NCBI RefSeq assembly: GCF_000004195.4
Contig: NC_030680.2
Location: 1,800,964-1,864,963 of the forward strand
Source of the DNA: Xenopus tropicalis
Taxonomy: Eukaryota; Chordata; Amphibia; Anura; Pipidae
Direction: 5' to 3'
Length of the DNA stretch: 64,000 bases
Positions within the stretch are counted from its first letter, which is position 1. Each line of letters begins with the position of its first letter. Shown here piece by piece: positions 10,134-21,098 of the stretch. The notes beneath the pieces are model-generated. The model had not been told where the DNA came from, made no database searches, and saw only the letters and a program-made list of their open reading frames with translations. Made by a program: the position numbers and the translations under genes.

Positions 10134-12118
10134 ACAATAACCTCCTGGATCCCGTACAATCTGGTTTTAGACAACAACACTCCACAGAAACTGCTCTAAC
10201 CCGACTAACAAATGGCCTCCTTTCGGCTAAAGCCAAAAAACACTACTCGCTACTGATACTTCTCGATCTCTCTGCTGCTTTTGACACTGTGGATCCCTCT
10301 CTTCTCCCCCAGACTCTCCGCTCTCTTGGCCTTCGTGACACTGCCTTATCCTGGTTTCCATCTTATCTCTCAGATCCTTCAGTGTCTCTTACAATGGGGA
10401 ATCCCCTTCTCCCCTGCCTCTCCCTGTCGGGGTTCCCCAAGGCTCTGTCCTGGGCCCCTTACTATTTTCTCTCTATACCTCCTCACTTGGCAAACTAATC
10501 AGTTCTTTTGGCTGTCAGTACCACCTCTATGCTGGGGATACTCACATCTATCTTTCCTCTCCTGATCTCAACCCAGAGCTTCTAACTGGCGTCTCTCCCT
10601 GCCTGGCCGCTATCTCCACTTGGATGTCCCAAGGTTACCTTAAATTAACCCTCTCTGAGCCAGAATTGGTTCTCTTTCCCCCATCCAACACCCACATTGT
10701 TCCCGAGGTATCTATAATGGTTAACAATTCTACCATCACCCCATCTTCCCAGGCCCGGTGCCTTGGGGTTATCCTTGATTCTGCCCTGTCCTTCACCCCT
10801 CATATCCAATCACTTATCAAATCATGTCACTTTCACCTAAGAAATATCTCCAAAATACGATCATTTATCACCCAAGATGCAGCCAAAATTCTTATTCACT
10901 CTCTTATAATATCTCGCCTGGACTACTGTAACTCCCTATTAATTGGCCTTCCCCTCCAAAGACTGTCCCCTCTCCAGTCCATAATGAATACTGCTGCCCG
11001 GCTCATACACCTCTCCAACCGCTCCTCCTCTGCCGTGCCACTCTGCCAGTCCCTGCCGTGCCCCTCTGCCAGTCCCCCTGCCGTGCCCCTCTGCCAGTCC
11101 CCCTGCCGTGCCCCTCTGCCAGTCCCCCTGCCGTGCCACTCTGCCAGTCCCCCTGCCGTGCCCCTCTGCCAGTCCCCCTGCCGTGCCCCTCTGCCAGTCC
11201 CCCTGCCATGCCCTCTGCCAGTCCCCCTGCCGTGCCACTCTGCCAGTCCCTGCCGTGCCCCTCTGCCAGTCCCCCTGCCGTGCCCCTCTGCCAGTCCCCC
11301 TGCCGTGCCCCTCTGCCAGTCCCCCTGCCGTGCCACTCTGCCAGTCCCCCTGCCGTGCCCCTCTGCCAGTCCCCCTGCCGTGCCCCTCTGCCAGTCCCCC
11401 TGCCATGCCCTCTGCTAGTCCCCCTGCCGTGCCACTCTGCCAGTCCCTGCCGTGCCCCTCTGCCAGTCCCCCTGCCGTGCCACTCTGCCAGTCCCCCTGT
11501 CATGCCCCTCTGCCAATCCCCCTGCCGTGCCCCTCTGCCAATCCCCCTGCCGTGCCACTCTGCCAATCCCCCTGCTGTGCCACTCTGCCAGTCCCCCTGC
11601 CGTGCCACTCTGCCAGTCCCCCTGCCGTGCCCCTCTGCCAGTCCCCCTGCCATGCCCCTCTGCCAATCCCCCTGCCGTGCCCCTCTGCCAGTCCCCCTGC
11701 CGTGCCCCTCTGCCAGTCCCCCTGCCGTGCCCCTCTGCCAATCCCCCTGCCGTGCCACTCTGCCAATCCCCCTGCCGTGCCACTCTGCCAATCCCGGCAC
11801 TGGCTTCCCCTACCATCCAGGATAAAATTCAAACTATTGACCCTCACATTTAAAGCAGCCCATAACTCTGCCCCACCCTACATCTCTGAACTCATCTCTA
11901 GGTACCATCCAACCCGCTTGTTACGCTCCTCTACTGACCTGCCCCCCAACTCCTCTCTCATTCCCCCCTCACACACTCACATACAAGCCTGTGCAAGGGC
12001 TGCCCCCCTTCTCTGGAATTCGCTCCCACAAACTGTCAGACTTTCTCCCAATCTCTCTGCCTTCAAAAGATCTCTAAAAACACATTTATTCAGAGAAGCT
12101 TCCCCTAATCTAGTTTAG
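10134..12118 (+). pseudogene. L2/CR1-type LINE reverse transcriptase (frameshifted, minisatellite-split)
   Basis: The RT core begins [20 protein letters not shown] and [19 protein letters not shown] (catalytic aspartate of motif A). The frame then changes several times, and the FADD-equivalent region near 10525-10560 reads as YAGD only after a shift. From 10624 it reads [20 protein letters not shown] and [14 protein letters not shown], typical of the L2 thumb. After the minisatellite at 11033-11795 the C-terminus resumes (YHPTRLLRSSTDLPPNS, LWNSLPQTVRLSPNLSAFKR) and ends near 12118. The N-terminal RT is missing where the duplicated block sits. Inactive. Confidence 0.85.
11033..11795 (+). repeat. 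25-bp minisatellite, about 30 copies, inside the RT frame
   Basis: Unit CCCCCTGCCGTGCCCCTCTG + CCAGT with variants (CCACTCTG, CCAATC, one-base deletions). It accounts for all the long proline/serine/cysteine-rich frames on both strands here. It splits the RT C-terminal region between [10 protein letters not shown] and the downstream LPLPSRIKFKLL segment. Confidence 0.95.
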
Positions 12119-12153
12119 CAATACCCTGTGCCCCCCCTCTCACAACTCTGGTC

Positions 12154-13379
12154 ATGCCCATTCCCACACCTTGTGTCTCAACCTTTTCTCCTTGTAGATT
12201 GCAAGCTCTTTTGGGCAGGGCCCATTCCCACACCTTGTGCCTCAACCCTTTCTCCTTGTAGATTGTAAGCTCTTTTGGGCAGGGCCCATTCCCACACCCT
12301 GTGTCTCAACCCTTTCTCCTTGTAGATTGTAAGCTCTTTTGGGCAGGGCCCATTCCCACACCCTGTGCCTCAACCCTTTCTCCTTGTAGATTGCAAGCTC
12401 TTTTGGGCAGGGCCCATTCCCACACCTTGTGCCTCAACCCTTTCTCCTTGTAGATTGTAAGCTCTTTTGGGCAGGGCCCATTCCCACACCTTGTGTCTCA
12501 ACCCTTTCTCCTTGTAGATTGTAAGCTCTTTTGGGCAGGGCCCATTCCCACACCTTGTGTCTCAACCCTTTCTCCTTGTAGATTGCAAGCTCTTTTGGGC
12601 AGGGCCCATTCCCACACCTTGTGCCTCAACCCTTTCTCCTTGTAGATTGTAAGCTCTTTTGGGCAGGGCCCATTCCCACACCTTGTGTCTCAACCCTTTC
12701 TCCTTGTAGATTGTAAGCTCTTTTGGGCAGGGCCCATTCCCACACCCTGTGTCTCAACCCTTTCTCCTTGTAGATTGCAAGCTCTTTTGGGCAGGGCCCA
12801 TTCCCACACCATGTGTCTCAACCCTTTCTCCTTGTAGATTGTAAGCTCTTTTGGGCAGGGCCCATTCCCACACCTTGTGTCTCAGCCCTTTCTCCTTGTA
12901 GATTGTAAGCTCTTTTGGGCAGGGCCCATTCCCACACCTTGTGTCTCAACCCTTTCTCCTTGTAGATTGTAAGCTCTTTTGGGCAGGGCCCATTCCCACA
13001 CCCTGTGTCTCAACCCTTTCTCCTTGTAGATTGTAAGCTCTTTTGGGCAGGGCCCATTCCCACACCATGTGTCTCAACCCTTTCTCCTTGTAGATTGTAA
13101 GCTCTTTTGGGCAGGGCCCATTCCCACACCTTGTGTCTCAGCCCTTTCTCCTTGTAGATTGTAAGCTCTTTTGGGCAGGGCCCATTCCCACACCTTGTGT
13201 CTCAACCCTTTCTCCTTGTAGATTGTAAGCTCTTTTGGACAGGGCCCATTCCCACACCTTGTGTCTCAACCCTTTCTCCTTGTAGATTGTAAGCTCTTTT
13301 GGGCAGGGCCCATTCCCACACCTTGTGTCTCAACCCTTTCTCCTTGTAGATTGTAAGCTCTTTTGGGCAGGGCCCATTC
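12154..13379 (+). repeat. 64-bp minisatellite, about 19 copies
   Basis: The unit contains GGGCCCATTCCCACACCTTG, TGTCTCAACCCTTTCTCC and TTGTAGATTGTAAGCTCTTT. Spacing of the GGGCCCATTCCC box is 64 bp (12218 to 12282). It is a tandem amplification of the LINE 3' UTR. Confidence 0.93.
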
Positions 13380-14493
13380 CCCTCCTGTATCGGTTACTGA
13401 TTGCTTTATATGTTACTCCTTGTAGAGTGTAAGCTCTTTGGGACAGGGCTCCCTTACCCCCTGTATCGGTTATTGATTGCTTTATATGTTACTCCTTGTA
13501 GAGTGTAAGCTCTTTGGGGCAGGGCTCCCTTCCCCTCCTGTATCGGTTACTGATTGCTGTATATGTTACTCCTTGTAGAGTGTAAGCTCTTTGGGGCAGT
13601 GCTCCCTTCCCCTCCTGTATCGGTTACTGATTGCTTTATATGTTACTCCTTGTAGAGTGTAAGCTCTTTTGGGCAGGGCTCCCTTCCCCTCCTGTATCGG
13701 TTACTGATTGCTTTATATGTTACTCCTTGTAGAGTGTAAGCTCTTTTGGGCAGGGCTCTCTTCACCTCCTGTATCGGTTACTGATTGCTTTATATGTTAC
13801 TCCTTGTAGAGTGTAAGCTCTTTGGGGCAGTGCTCCCTTCCCCTCCTGTATCGGTTACTGATTGCTTTATATGTTACTCCTTGTAGAGTGTAAGCTCTTT
13901 GGGGCAGTGCTCCCTTCCCCTCCTGTATCGGTTACTGATTGCTTTATATGTTACTCCTTGTAGAGTGTAAGCTCTTTTGGGCAGGGCTCTCTTCCCCTCC
14001 TGTATCGGTTACTGATTGCTTTATATGTTACTCCTTGTAGAGTGTAAGCTCTTTGGGGCAGTGCTCCCTTCCCCTCCTGTATCGGTTACTGATTGCTTTA
14101 TATGTTACTCCTTGTAGAGTGTAAGCTCTTTTGGGCAGGGCTCTCTTCCCCTCCTGTATCGGTTACTGATTGCTTTATATGTTACTCCTTGTAGAGTGTA
14201 AGCTCTTTTGGGCAGGGCTCCCTTCCCCTCCTGTATAGGTTACTGATTGCTTTATATGTTACTCCTTGTAGAGTGTAAGCTCTTTTGGGCAGGGCTCCCT
14301 TCCCCTCCTGTATCGGTTACTGATTGCTTTATATGTTACTCCTTGTAGAGTGTAAGCTCTTTGGGGCAGTGCTCCCTTCCCCTCCTGTATCGGTTACTGA
14401 TTGCTTTATATGTTACTCCTTGTAGAGTGTAAGCTCTTTTGGGCAGGGCTCCCTTCCCCTCCTGTATCGGTTACTGATTGCTTTATATGTTAC
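13380..14493 (+). repeat. 76-bp minisatellite, about 14-15 copies
   Basis: The unit contains CTGTATCGGTTACTGATTGC, TTTATATGTTACTCCTTGTA and GAGTGTAAGCTCTTTTGGGC. Spacing is 76 bp (13385 to 13461). It abuts the 64-bp array and shares the TTGTAGA(T/G)TGTAAGCTC core, so both arrays grew from one LINE 3' UTR segment. Confidence 0.93.
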
Positions 14494-14575
14494 TCTGTAT
14501 GCCCAATGTATGGAACCCACTTATTGTACAGCGCTGCGGGGTATGTTGGCGCTTTATAAATAAATGTTAATGGTA

Positions 14576-15028
14576 CACTTGGACACTGTCTTGCTAGGTG
14601 ATCAGAAGAATCACATAAATGACACTGGCGTGCCTTCTCACAGTTCTGTGACCTGACATGTAACAATTGCGACAGCACATCTCCTTCCTGCAGTCAGCTT
14701 TCAGGTGGCCAAAGCAGAAACAATTCTGACAAAATTCTAGTTGTCCAATGTAAAATAGATAACCCCTAAGTCAGGGGTGGGTAAGAGACACCTCCGACAC
14801 CTTTTGGATCTCTTGTAAATTCCACCCAATGTCTCCTCTGTCCATTAAAGGTGCCAAATACATTTTTCTTTCTCTCACCTGGAGACACATAATTCCAAGA
14901 TCCATGCCAAATAAATCTTTTATAATCTTCTTCTGAATCACACGAAGACCATACTGCTCCTTCTTGTCTCTGGGGTAAAACAGCCTTACTGTATGTGGTG
15001 CTTCAGGTGGAATGTCCATATCTGCCAA
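14576..15028 (-). pseudogene. Tx1-like LINE ORF1 fragment with three zinc knuckles, antisense
   Basis: Read from 15028 downward: a PPEAPHTVRLFYPRDKKEQY segment, a YGLRVIQKKIIKDLFGMDL-type region, then after a frame break CQNCFCFGHLKADC, CRNCYMSGHRTVRRH (last Cys lost) and CHLCDSSDHLARQC. Three CCHC-type knuckles after an RNA-binding-like region are typical of ORF1 of Tx1-type LINEs. The copy at 32085-35323 has the same layout. Broken by frameshifts and stops. Confidence 0.6.
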
Positions 15029-15387
15029 GCATGATTGCTATACAATATTTTCTAAATATAACTGTTGTGTTACCCAAGTTCTGTAATACGTGAAGATCGA
15101 CTCAGGTATTAAAATCACAATTTGGCTCTTCTTGTGCAGAGACCTTTCCTCACTCAACCTGCTCCAAGAGAGTGGGGGGGCATCAGGAATAGCCGCAGGG
15201 TAAATATCCCCTTTAATTCAGTTGTAGATAACAGTTCAGTTGAGGGTCAGTTGAAGAACATGTGGGCAAATGAATCTGCTGCAAGTCCAACTGATTCAAG
15301 CCATGATAGTGACATTAAAGAACAGATAATAAAAAAAACAGAAAAGTCTGACAAATTTAGATTTTGTGCCTTAAAAATGGCTCAGAA

Positions 15388-15590
15388 GTTTAATTTGTAT
15401 CCCAGCCCCAGGGAGGGAGAGGCCGTTACCCTTCAGTGCATCATTAGAGGGCAAGATGCGCAACATGGAGACTTCTCCTGGAGTGACGGGATGTTCCCCA
15501 TTGATGAAAGCCAAATAGACAACTCCAACCTCCCTGATGGCACATTGAATCTAGTATCAGTCAGACAAATGGTTACGCCCCCAAGGCATT
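15388..15590 (+). pseudogene. Ig C1-like domain fragment, plus strand
   Basis: The frame reads FNLYPSPREGEAVTLQCIIR, then GDFSWSDG, then LPDGTLNLVSVRQM. The spacing of VTLQC to FSW and the later G-T-L-N-L-V-S-V strand resemble the B, C and E strands of an immunoglobulin C1 domain. It is cut at about 15590 by a CAGGGTCGGACTGGG-type repeat before the F-strand cysteine. A CTCAG acceptor-like site precedes it. It is on the opposite strand from the other Ig exons. Unrelated low-complexity frame precedes it from 15122. Confidence 0.4.
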
Positions 15591-15595
15591 ATCAG

Positions 15596-15830
15596 GGTCG
15601 GACTGGGGGGGTGCAGGGCCTACACTGCCCCACAGGGGCTCCCAGGGGACCCGCCTAGCCCCCTCCCCTGAAGGGAGACTTTGCGCCAGTAGGGATCGAG
15701 TCTGGGCTGTTGGGGCCCGCCGGGTTATTTCCTGCCCTGCCGGCACCGTCTAACTCAGAGCATAGATCCCAACTGTGCAATTTAGTGGGAAAGCCCCTAT
15801 TTCAACAGCTCAACCCACAGTCCCAGATTC
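15596..15830 (+). repeat. Interspersed repeat with CAGGGTCGGACTGGG end
   Basis: Starts TCAGGGTCGGACTGGGGGGG. The segment 15648-15826 is repeated in the same orientation at 35346-35525 (shared GGGAGACTTTGCGCCAGTA, GGATCGAGTCTGGGCT, GGGTTATTTCCTGCCCTGCC). Confidence 0.75.
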
Positions 15831-16640
15831 TTACTGAAAAGTCCCTCAATTCCCTTTCATCTTCCTGCACTGAAGCTAAAAAAGATACATTTAATTAATA
15901 CATTTAATTTAATTAAAAGTAGCTTTTGGCAGAGCCCAGAAGTCTTATGAGTGTCACCTGCACTTAGAAACATTGTTTCTCACATTTAATTAAAAAGTAG
16001 CTTTTGGCAGAGCCCAGAAATCTTAACGAGCGTCACCCTTAATTGCAACATTGTTTTAACCCATTTAGAAAAGAAGATTTGTATGCGGAACCTCAGGAAT
16101 TTAACCATGGAGGGCAAGGATTTCATTATTAACATAACATGCGGCACATTGGTTAGTCTTTTGATATACAAAGAGGAAGGGGGAAAGACAAGGGCAGAGT
16201 TTGTTTTCTTGTTTCTTTGTGGTTCAAAGATGGAAAAACTTAAAAGAGATCACATGTATAAGAATGAGTATTGTGGGGGTTAAGATGTTCCCAATCGTCT
16301 TTTATTTTTCTATGTTAAATGTTTCTGTTTCTGTTTTAAACTCTTTAATACAAATGGCATTTTTAGTTGTTTTTTAAAATATGCAACAGGCATGATATTT
16401 AAGCCCTGGTTTAGGGTTCCATTGAATTCTCCTGGGCTTTTATGTCCCCCAAAACATTGTTTTTGAGAAGACTGTGAGACTCTTTCACCTTAAAGAGTTG
16501 GAATCTGAAGTTTTGGTGATCAAAGAAAGTTAACAAAGATCTTAGGGTACGATGAGGTTGTTCTGACGGTTTCCAATTTCTCTGAGGCAAGATCCAAAAA
16601 GGTGTGGTGAAATGTGTGCGGAAAGTTCTACATGTTCACA

Positions 16641-16735
16641 AACAGAGTCAGACTGGGACACCGGGATGTGTTAGGGGACGCTGCTGGTGGGAGCCCCAGT
16701 GGGCCCTGCATAACCCAGTCCGACCCTGTTCACAA
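16641..16735. mobile_element. Short MITE with CAGAGTCAGACTGGG / CCCAGTCCGACCCTG termini
   Basis: About 95 bp bounded by imperfect inverted ends. A related element lies at 50548-50753. It sits at the edge of the LINE fragment that follows. Confidence 0.6.
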
Positions 16736-16736
16736 A

Positions 16737-17035
16737 GATCTTGCCTTGGCTATTGTCCACCAATGCCTCCCTACACGTGAGTTCCAACACAGAAGAGGGT
16801 TGGTGCCGAGAGGTAAATGCCCCAGAGAATCTCGCTGTGTAGATGAAACTGTTTTACGTTTATTTTGGAACTGTCCTTTTGCACAGGGGGTATGGTAATC
16901 CATTGGTCCTCTTTTTAAACATATTGGGGCTTTTAAAGATTTTATTCTTGAATATGTTTTATTTGGACTTTTTACCTGCTCATCTTCAAAACAACATGAC
17001 ATTTGTTGGATGATTTTAAATAGTTTTTAGAATGC
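16737..17035 (+). pseudogene. Tx1-like LINE ORF2 C-terminal zf-RVT fragment
   Basis: The plus-strand frame reads LPTREFQHRRGLVPRGKCPR, then CVDETVLRLFWNCPFAQGVW, matching the zinc-binding region after RT in Tx1/L1-type LINEs (C..ET..HLFW.C..A..VW). It is followed in the same frame by the decayed C-terminal extension. The 5' side is replaced by the short MITE. Confidence 0.7.
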
Positions 17036-17039
17036 TATC

Positions 17040-17826
17040 TGGAAAGTGAGCCACATTCTGTTTTTTAAATATGATTTTATTTGTGTCAGTGATTGTATAT
17101 TTATTATTTGAGGGATAAAAAACTCCTTGGGAAAGATAAGGGGGGAGTGCCCAGGGATGTGCCATTTATGACCCCCTGTAGGTAATTGTTGGTTCCAGGC
17201 CAATGTATGAAATATAATATGGGTTCTGGGCAGTTCCAAATATTATAATAAAAATATGGGCTCGCTGTGACCCATATGGGGGCGATCAGAAAGATACAAA
17301 ACCTGAGGGGTGTCTCATATGTCTGCCCCCCAGAAACTATCCCTCCTAACTGGTGGGTATAGGCCCTGTCTGGTATCCTTATAACAGAAAAGTGACTTAT
17401 AAGAGGATATGGATCCTTTCCTTTAATCCATCTATTTTTTCCATAATTGACCCCCCTACAACTCTGGGTTCACAGCTCCTTCCTTCAACAATTCAAAAGA
17501 ACTGACTGGCCCAGCCGTTACCTAAATGATCTGAACTATCTTTAAAGCACTGATGTAGCACATAGAATCCTTCTTCTTATAAAGGAAAGTTCAGTGGGAA
17601 GAAAAACTGTTTTTAAGAATTGCATTTTCAGCACAAGTCATATTGTGCTTATTTTCAGCAGGTGGTTTAGGTGAGTATTGTTACTTTACACATCTCACTG
17701 CCTTTAGGCTTTGTTATACTTGGAAGAGCAGTTGTATAATATGCAGGGCGTGAACAATAACAGATTGTACAATCATGCCTGAACCTGCAGCTATTCTACA
17801 TTAGCATTGGGGAGAAGCACATCTGC
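17040..17826. other. Spacer without recognised gene
   Basis: No exon with splice sites, tandem array or RNA gene recognised. AT-rich, with TE debris on its left side. Confidence 0.5.
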
Positions 17827-18232
17827 TTAAAGGGGAAACTAAACCCTGCGGCACAGCGCTGCTCAACCCAACGTTACTGGACTACAAATCCCAGAATAAT
17901 GTAACATATAATGAAGGGTGAGGCATGCTGGGAGCTGTAGTCCAGCAACATCAGGGTTGGATTCTTAAAGCAATATTGCCCAATAAAACTTTCCCAGCTC
18001 TCTAGGGCCCGCATTGGCAGAAATGCAAAAGAATCCCCCAATGAGAATCCCAGCTGATGTGAGTAAATCCGGCTCCCTGTTCTCTGTTCCTGCAATTGGA
18101 GTTGGGAGCAATAAGCACAGTTTCCCAGCACTGAACAAGTCTGTCCCTTTATCCCCATGTCTGATTCCTGTGCCATATAATGACGGGAAAATGCCATCAT
18201 TATCTCTATATGTAAGGTACCAGCAGAATAGG
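17827..18232 (-). mobile_element. T2-type MITE, truncated
   Basis: Starts at TTAAAGGGGAAACTAAACCC and carries the interior shared with eight other copies here (GAATCCCAGCTGATGTGAG, CCGGCTCCCTGTTCTCTG, CATGTCTGATTCCTGTGCC). The TTAA plus AAAGGRR terminus is the mark of the Xenopus T2/Kolobok-like family. The other end is cut near 18232 and joined to a different repeat. Confidence 0.8.
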
Positions 18233-18710
18233 AAGGTACATATGCAAGTCACTGTATTACATACAGAAAAACCTTTACAATGAGAAATGAGAGGTTTTCC
18301 CAGATGGGCTGTTTGTATAAGCAAAATGAGTAAAAGTTTTGTCACAGCTTCTCCCTGTGTTTCCAACCTTTGTAACTTATATTTGTTACACAGCTCAGTA
18401 TTTGGGATCATTACAAGGGGGAAAGAAAAGTCACCCAATAAGGATTCAGCTAAAGTCTCTCCCCAAGCTCAAAGTGCCAGACAGGACTGTGATTGGTTGG
18501 CCTGTATGCATGTAGGGAACAGGCAGAGACTAGAGCAAGCAGGCAGGGGAAAGAAGAATATTGGGAGTCGCTCCCTAAGCTCAGTGACATCAGCCAAGAG
18601 CAGACTGAGCATGTGCAGTAGTTGGGCAAAAGATGGAGAGCTACTGGGGGCATCTTCAGGGGCATGGGGCTTTATTTCTATAGAGCTTTGGTGCCGTTGG
18701 GCTGGTACAG
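18233..18710 (+). repeat. Interspersed repeat, inverted copy at 40690-41160
   Basis: Shared stretches include CTCCCCAAGCTCAAAGTGCC, GGACTGTGATTGGTTGG and CTCAGTGACATCAGCCAAGA. Contains a long open frame on each strand in both copies, but with no recognisable domain. I read it as a mobile element, not a gene. Confidence 0.7.
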
Positions 18711-18744
18711 GGGCTCAAACCCCACAGCTAAACATTTCTAGACA

Positions 18745-19757
18745 TATTCATTACATTACATTACATTAACATTTATTTATAAAGTGCCAACATACCCCGC
18801 AGCGCTGTACAATAAGTGGGTTACATACATTGGACATACAGAGTAACATATAAAGCAATCAATAACCGATACAGGAGGGGAACAGAGCCCTGCCCCAAAG
18901 AGCTTACACTCTACAAGGAGTAACATATACAGCAATCAGTAACCGATACAGGAGGGGAAGGGAGCCCTGCCCAAAAGAGCTTACACTCTACAAGGAGTAA
19001 CATATAAAGCAATCAGTAACCGATACAGGAGGGGAAGGGAGCCCTGCCCAAAAGAGCTTACACTCTACAAGGAGTAACATATAAAGCAATCAGTAACCGA
19101 TACAAGAGGGGAAGGGAGCCCTGCCCAAAAGAGCTTACACTCTACAAGGAGTAACATATAAAGCAACCAATAACCGATACAGGAGGGGAAGGGAGCCCTG
19201 CCCAAAAGAGCTTACACTCTACAAGGAGTAACATATAAAGCAATCAGTAACCGATACAGGAGGGGAAGGGAGCCCTGCCCCAAAGAGCTTACACTCTACA
19301 AGGAGTAACATATAAAGCAATCAGTAACCGATACAGGAGGGGAAGGGAGCCCTGCCCAAAAGAGCTTACACTCTACAAGGAGTAACATATAAAGCAATCA
19401 GTAACCTATACAGGAGGGGAAGGGAGCCCTGCCCAAAGAGCTTACACTCTACAAGGAGTAACATATAAAGCAATCAGTAACCGATACAGGAGGGGAAGGG
19501 AGCCCTGCCCAAAAGAGCTTACACTCTACAAGGAGTAACATATAAAGCAATCAGTAACCGATACAGGAGGGGAAGAGAGCCCTGCCCAAAAGAGCTTACA
19601 CTCTACAACGAGTAACATATAAAGCAATCAGTAACCTATACAGGAGGGGAAGGGAGCCCTGCCCAAAAGAGCTTACACTCTACAAGGAGTAACATATAAA
19701 GCAATCAGTAACCGATACAAGAGGTGAAGAGGGCCGTGCCCAAAAGAGCTTACAATT
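18745..19757 (-). mobile_element. L2/CR1-type LINE 3' end with 76-bp array, antisense
   Basis: A (CATTA)n tail at 18745-18762 is followed by the reverse complement of the L2 3' end (TTTATTTATAAAGTGCCAAC, ATACCCCGCAGCGCTGTAC) and about 12 copies of the 76-bp unit from 18838 to 19757, the same unit as 13380-14493. It is a 5'-truncated insertion; no ORF2 sequence follows. Confidence 0.9.
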
Positions 19758-20042
19758 CTTTTTTAGGCTTTAGTTTCCCTTTAAACACAAGCCAATAATA
19801 TTATTATATAAAAACAAGAACACAAGAAAAATATCCATATTTTATATAGCCGTTCCCAGGTGAGTATCGAGTATCCCAACATCAGCATTACATTATATTA
19901 CATTACAGCACAGAAGTGCTAATCCCTGAGCCATACAGCATTATATAGAGTTTAGCAGATACACATACAGTATACAGACAATTACTATAAAGAGCTGCAC
20001 ATTGTTACCCCACACTAGGGGGGGGGGGGCAGTTGATCTTAC

Positions 20043-20109
20043 CTGTTCCTGACTGTGAGAACGAGATCAGTAGAAACAGTAGAAGCAGAATCATTTGCTT
20101 GTTGTGCAT
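20043..20109 (-). CDS. Isolated signal-peptide exon of an IgSF-like gene
   Basis: ATG at 20109-20107 starts 22 codons: MHNKQMILLLLFLLISFSQS then G-T. This is a textbook signal peptide with a hydrophobic core. The exon ends at a strong donor, CAG GAACAG|GTAAGA, in phase 1, the phase used by every Ig exon in this window. An AATAAAAG TATA-like box lies at about 20140-20148, 30-40 bp upstream. I found no following Ig exon to its left; the intron runs into an antisense LINE tail. It is either the first exon of a gene continuing out of the window or an orphan from a duplicated locus. An LTR element has inserted 118 bp upstream. Confidence 0.6.
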
Positions 20110-20137
20110 GAACTGACATTGAGACACACTACAAGTC

Positions 20138-20150
20138 CTCTTTTATTCTG
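20138..20150 (-). promoter_or_regulatory. TATA-like box upstream of the leader exon
   Basis: Reverse strand reads CAGAATAAAAGAGG, about 31-41 bp before the ATG. Position and sequence are compatible with a core promoter giving a very short 5' UTR. Inferred only. Confidence 0.35.
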
Positions 20151-20226
20151 CTCTCACGCGCAAGCCTCTTTCCTGCCTGTGCTTGAGGGCATTTTGGGCT
20201 CATTTCCATGATTGTGTGACAGTGTG

Positions 20227-20940
20227 TGTAACACGGTGGATTTTCTATTGATTTTATTTTACAATATATACATCTGCTTTGACATATGAATCAAATCTTA
20301 GGTTTGAGTCCAGTAAAAGCAGCAGATTTTGGGACAACTATTGTCCAGTGTTCAAGGTACAATGTCTTTGTTCTGTGTATATTGCTGGGTAAACAGTAAA
20401 CACAGGTATTGTTACCCAGCAAATATCTTTGGAATAAACAAACAGACAGCATATAGACAATACACACAATGTACAACTTATTTGAGCAACAAATAAGGCT
20501 TTCTACAAAGTCTAGTTAATAGGTTTTGTTCATGACAAAAGTTTGTGCACAAGTCAGCACTTGATGTTGGGGGTTTTGCTAAGAACTCTGGTATAAAAGG
20601 GGCCCCCACCCTGTGTCAGTAGCTTCGCCTGGGGCTCCTGAACCAGTGCTGGGACATTTGGATCATCGCTTGGTTATCGGGAACCTGAAGGTCTTACACC
20701 AAAGGCTGTGGGGCTCCCGATTAGGCTGAATTGTGCAGAACTGGCTGTACTTGTAACTATAATCATACAAAGATAAGTAAATCTATTTGATTCTATTATT
20801 ACTTGTGTGTGTGTAAGTTATTGCTCACTAACAGTCTATCAGAAGGTTTAATCATTGATCCTGCATATTTATTAATATTTGTCATTAATGTCAATTATTA
20901 CAAATTATTAATATTAATAAAGGTTCACCTCTTTATAACA
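20227..20940 (+). repeat. 5' LTR (714 bp)
   Basis: TGTAACACGG...TTATAACA. Shares its whole length with 27524-28226, including CTTTGACATATGAATCAAAT and ACTCTGGTATAAAAGGGGCC, which contains the likely LTR TATA box (TATAAAAG near 20592), followed by AATAAA near the 3' end. Several indels relative to the 3' LTR show it is not very recent. Confidence 0.93.
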
Positions 20941-20960
20941 TTTGGCGTAGTCAGCAGGAT
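20941..20960 (+). promoter_or_regulatory. Primer-binding site
   Basis: TTTGGCGTAGTCAGCAGGAT directly abuts the 5' LTR. TGGCG(T/C)AG..AGCAGG matches a serine-tRNA 3' end at most positions, by recollection of tRNA sequence. Confidence 0.5.
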
Positions 20961-21098
20961 TAACCCTTTTGATGCTGGGAAGTGCAGTAATAACTTGTAT
21001 AGAAATTGTAGAATTTATAGTGCAGCTTTGTATGGTAGTGTAGTGGCAGTACTGTAGTGGCTTGTGCAGGGCAAAGATACTGTTGAAAGTTAGCAATA

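Larger units (their letters stand above)
12119..14575 (+). mobile_element. L2/CR1-type LINE 3' UTR and 3' terminus, tandemly expanded
   Basis: Follows the LINE stop. It contains CTTGTAGATTGTAAGCTCTT-type motifs amplified in two arrays, then a 3' end with GTACAGCGCTGCGGGGTATG and GTTGGCGCTTTATAAATAAA, the usual L2/CR1 3' signature. The same 3' end occurs in reverse at 18745-18838. Confidence 0.88.

Noticed and set aside
10923..12118. Long Pro/Ser/Cys and Gly/Arg/Trp-rich frames on both strands
   Set aside because: By-products of the 25-bp array. Only the flanking LINE peptide is real coding relic.
17874..18200. Recurrent frames (YMAQESDMGIKGQTCSVLGN) at nine places as a gene family
   Set aside because: All map to the T2-type MITE interior, in both orientations, with TTAA-flanked termini in the complete copies.
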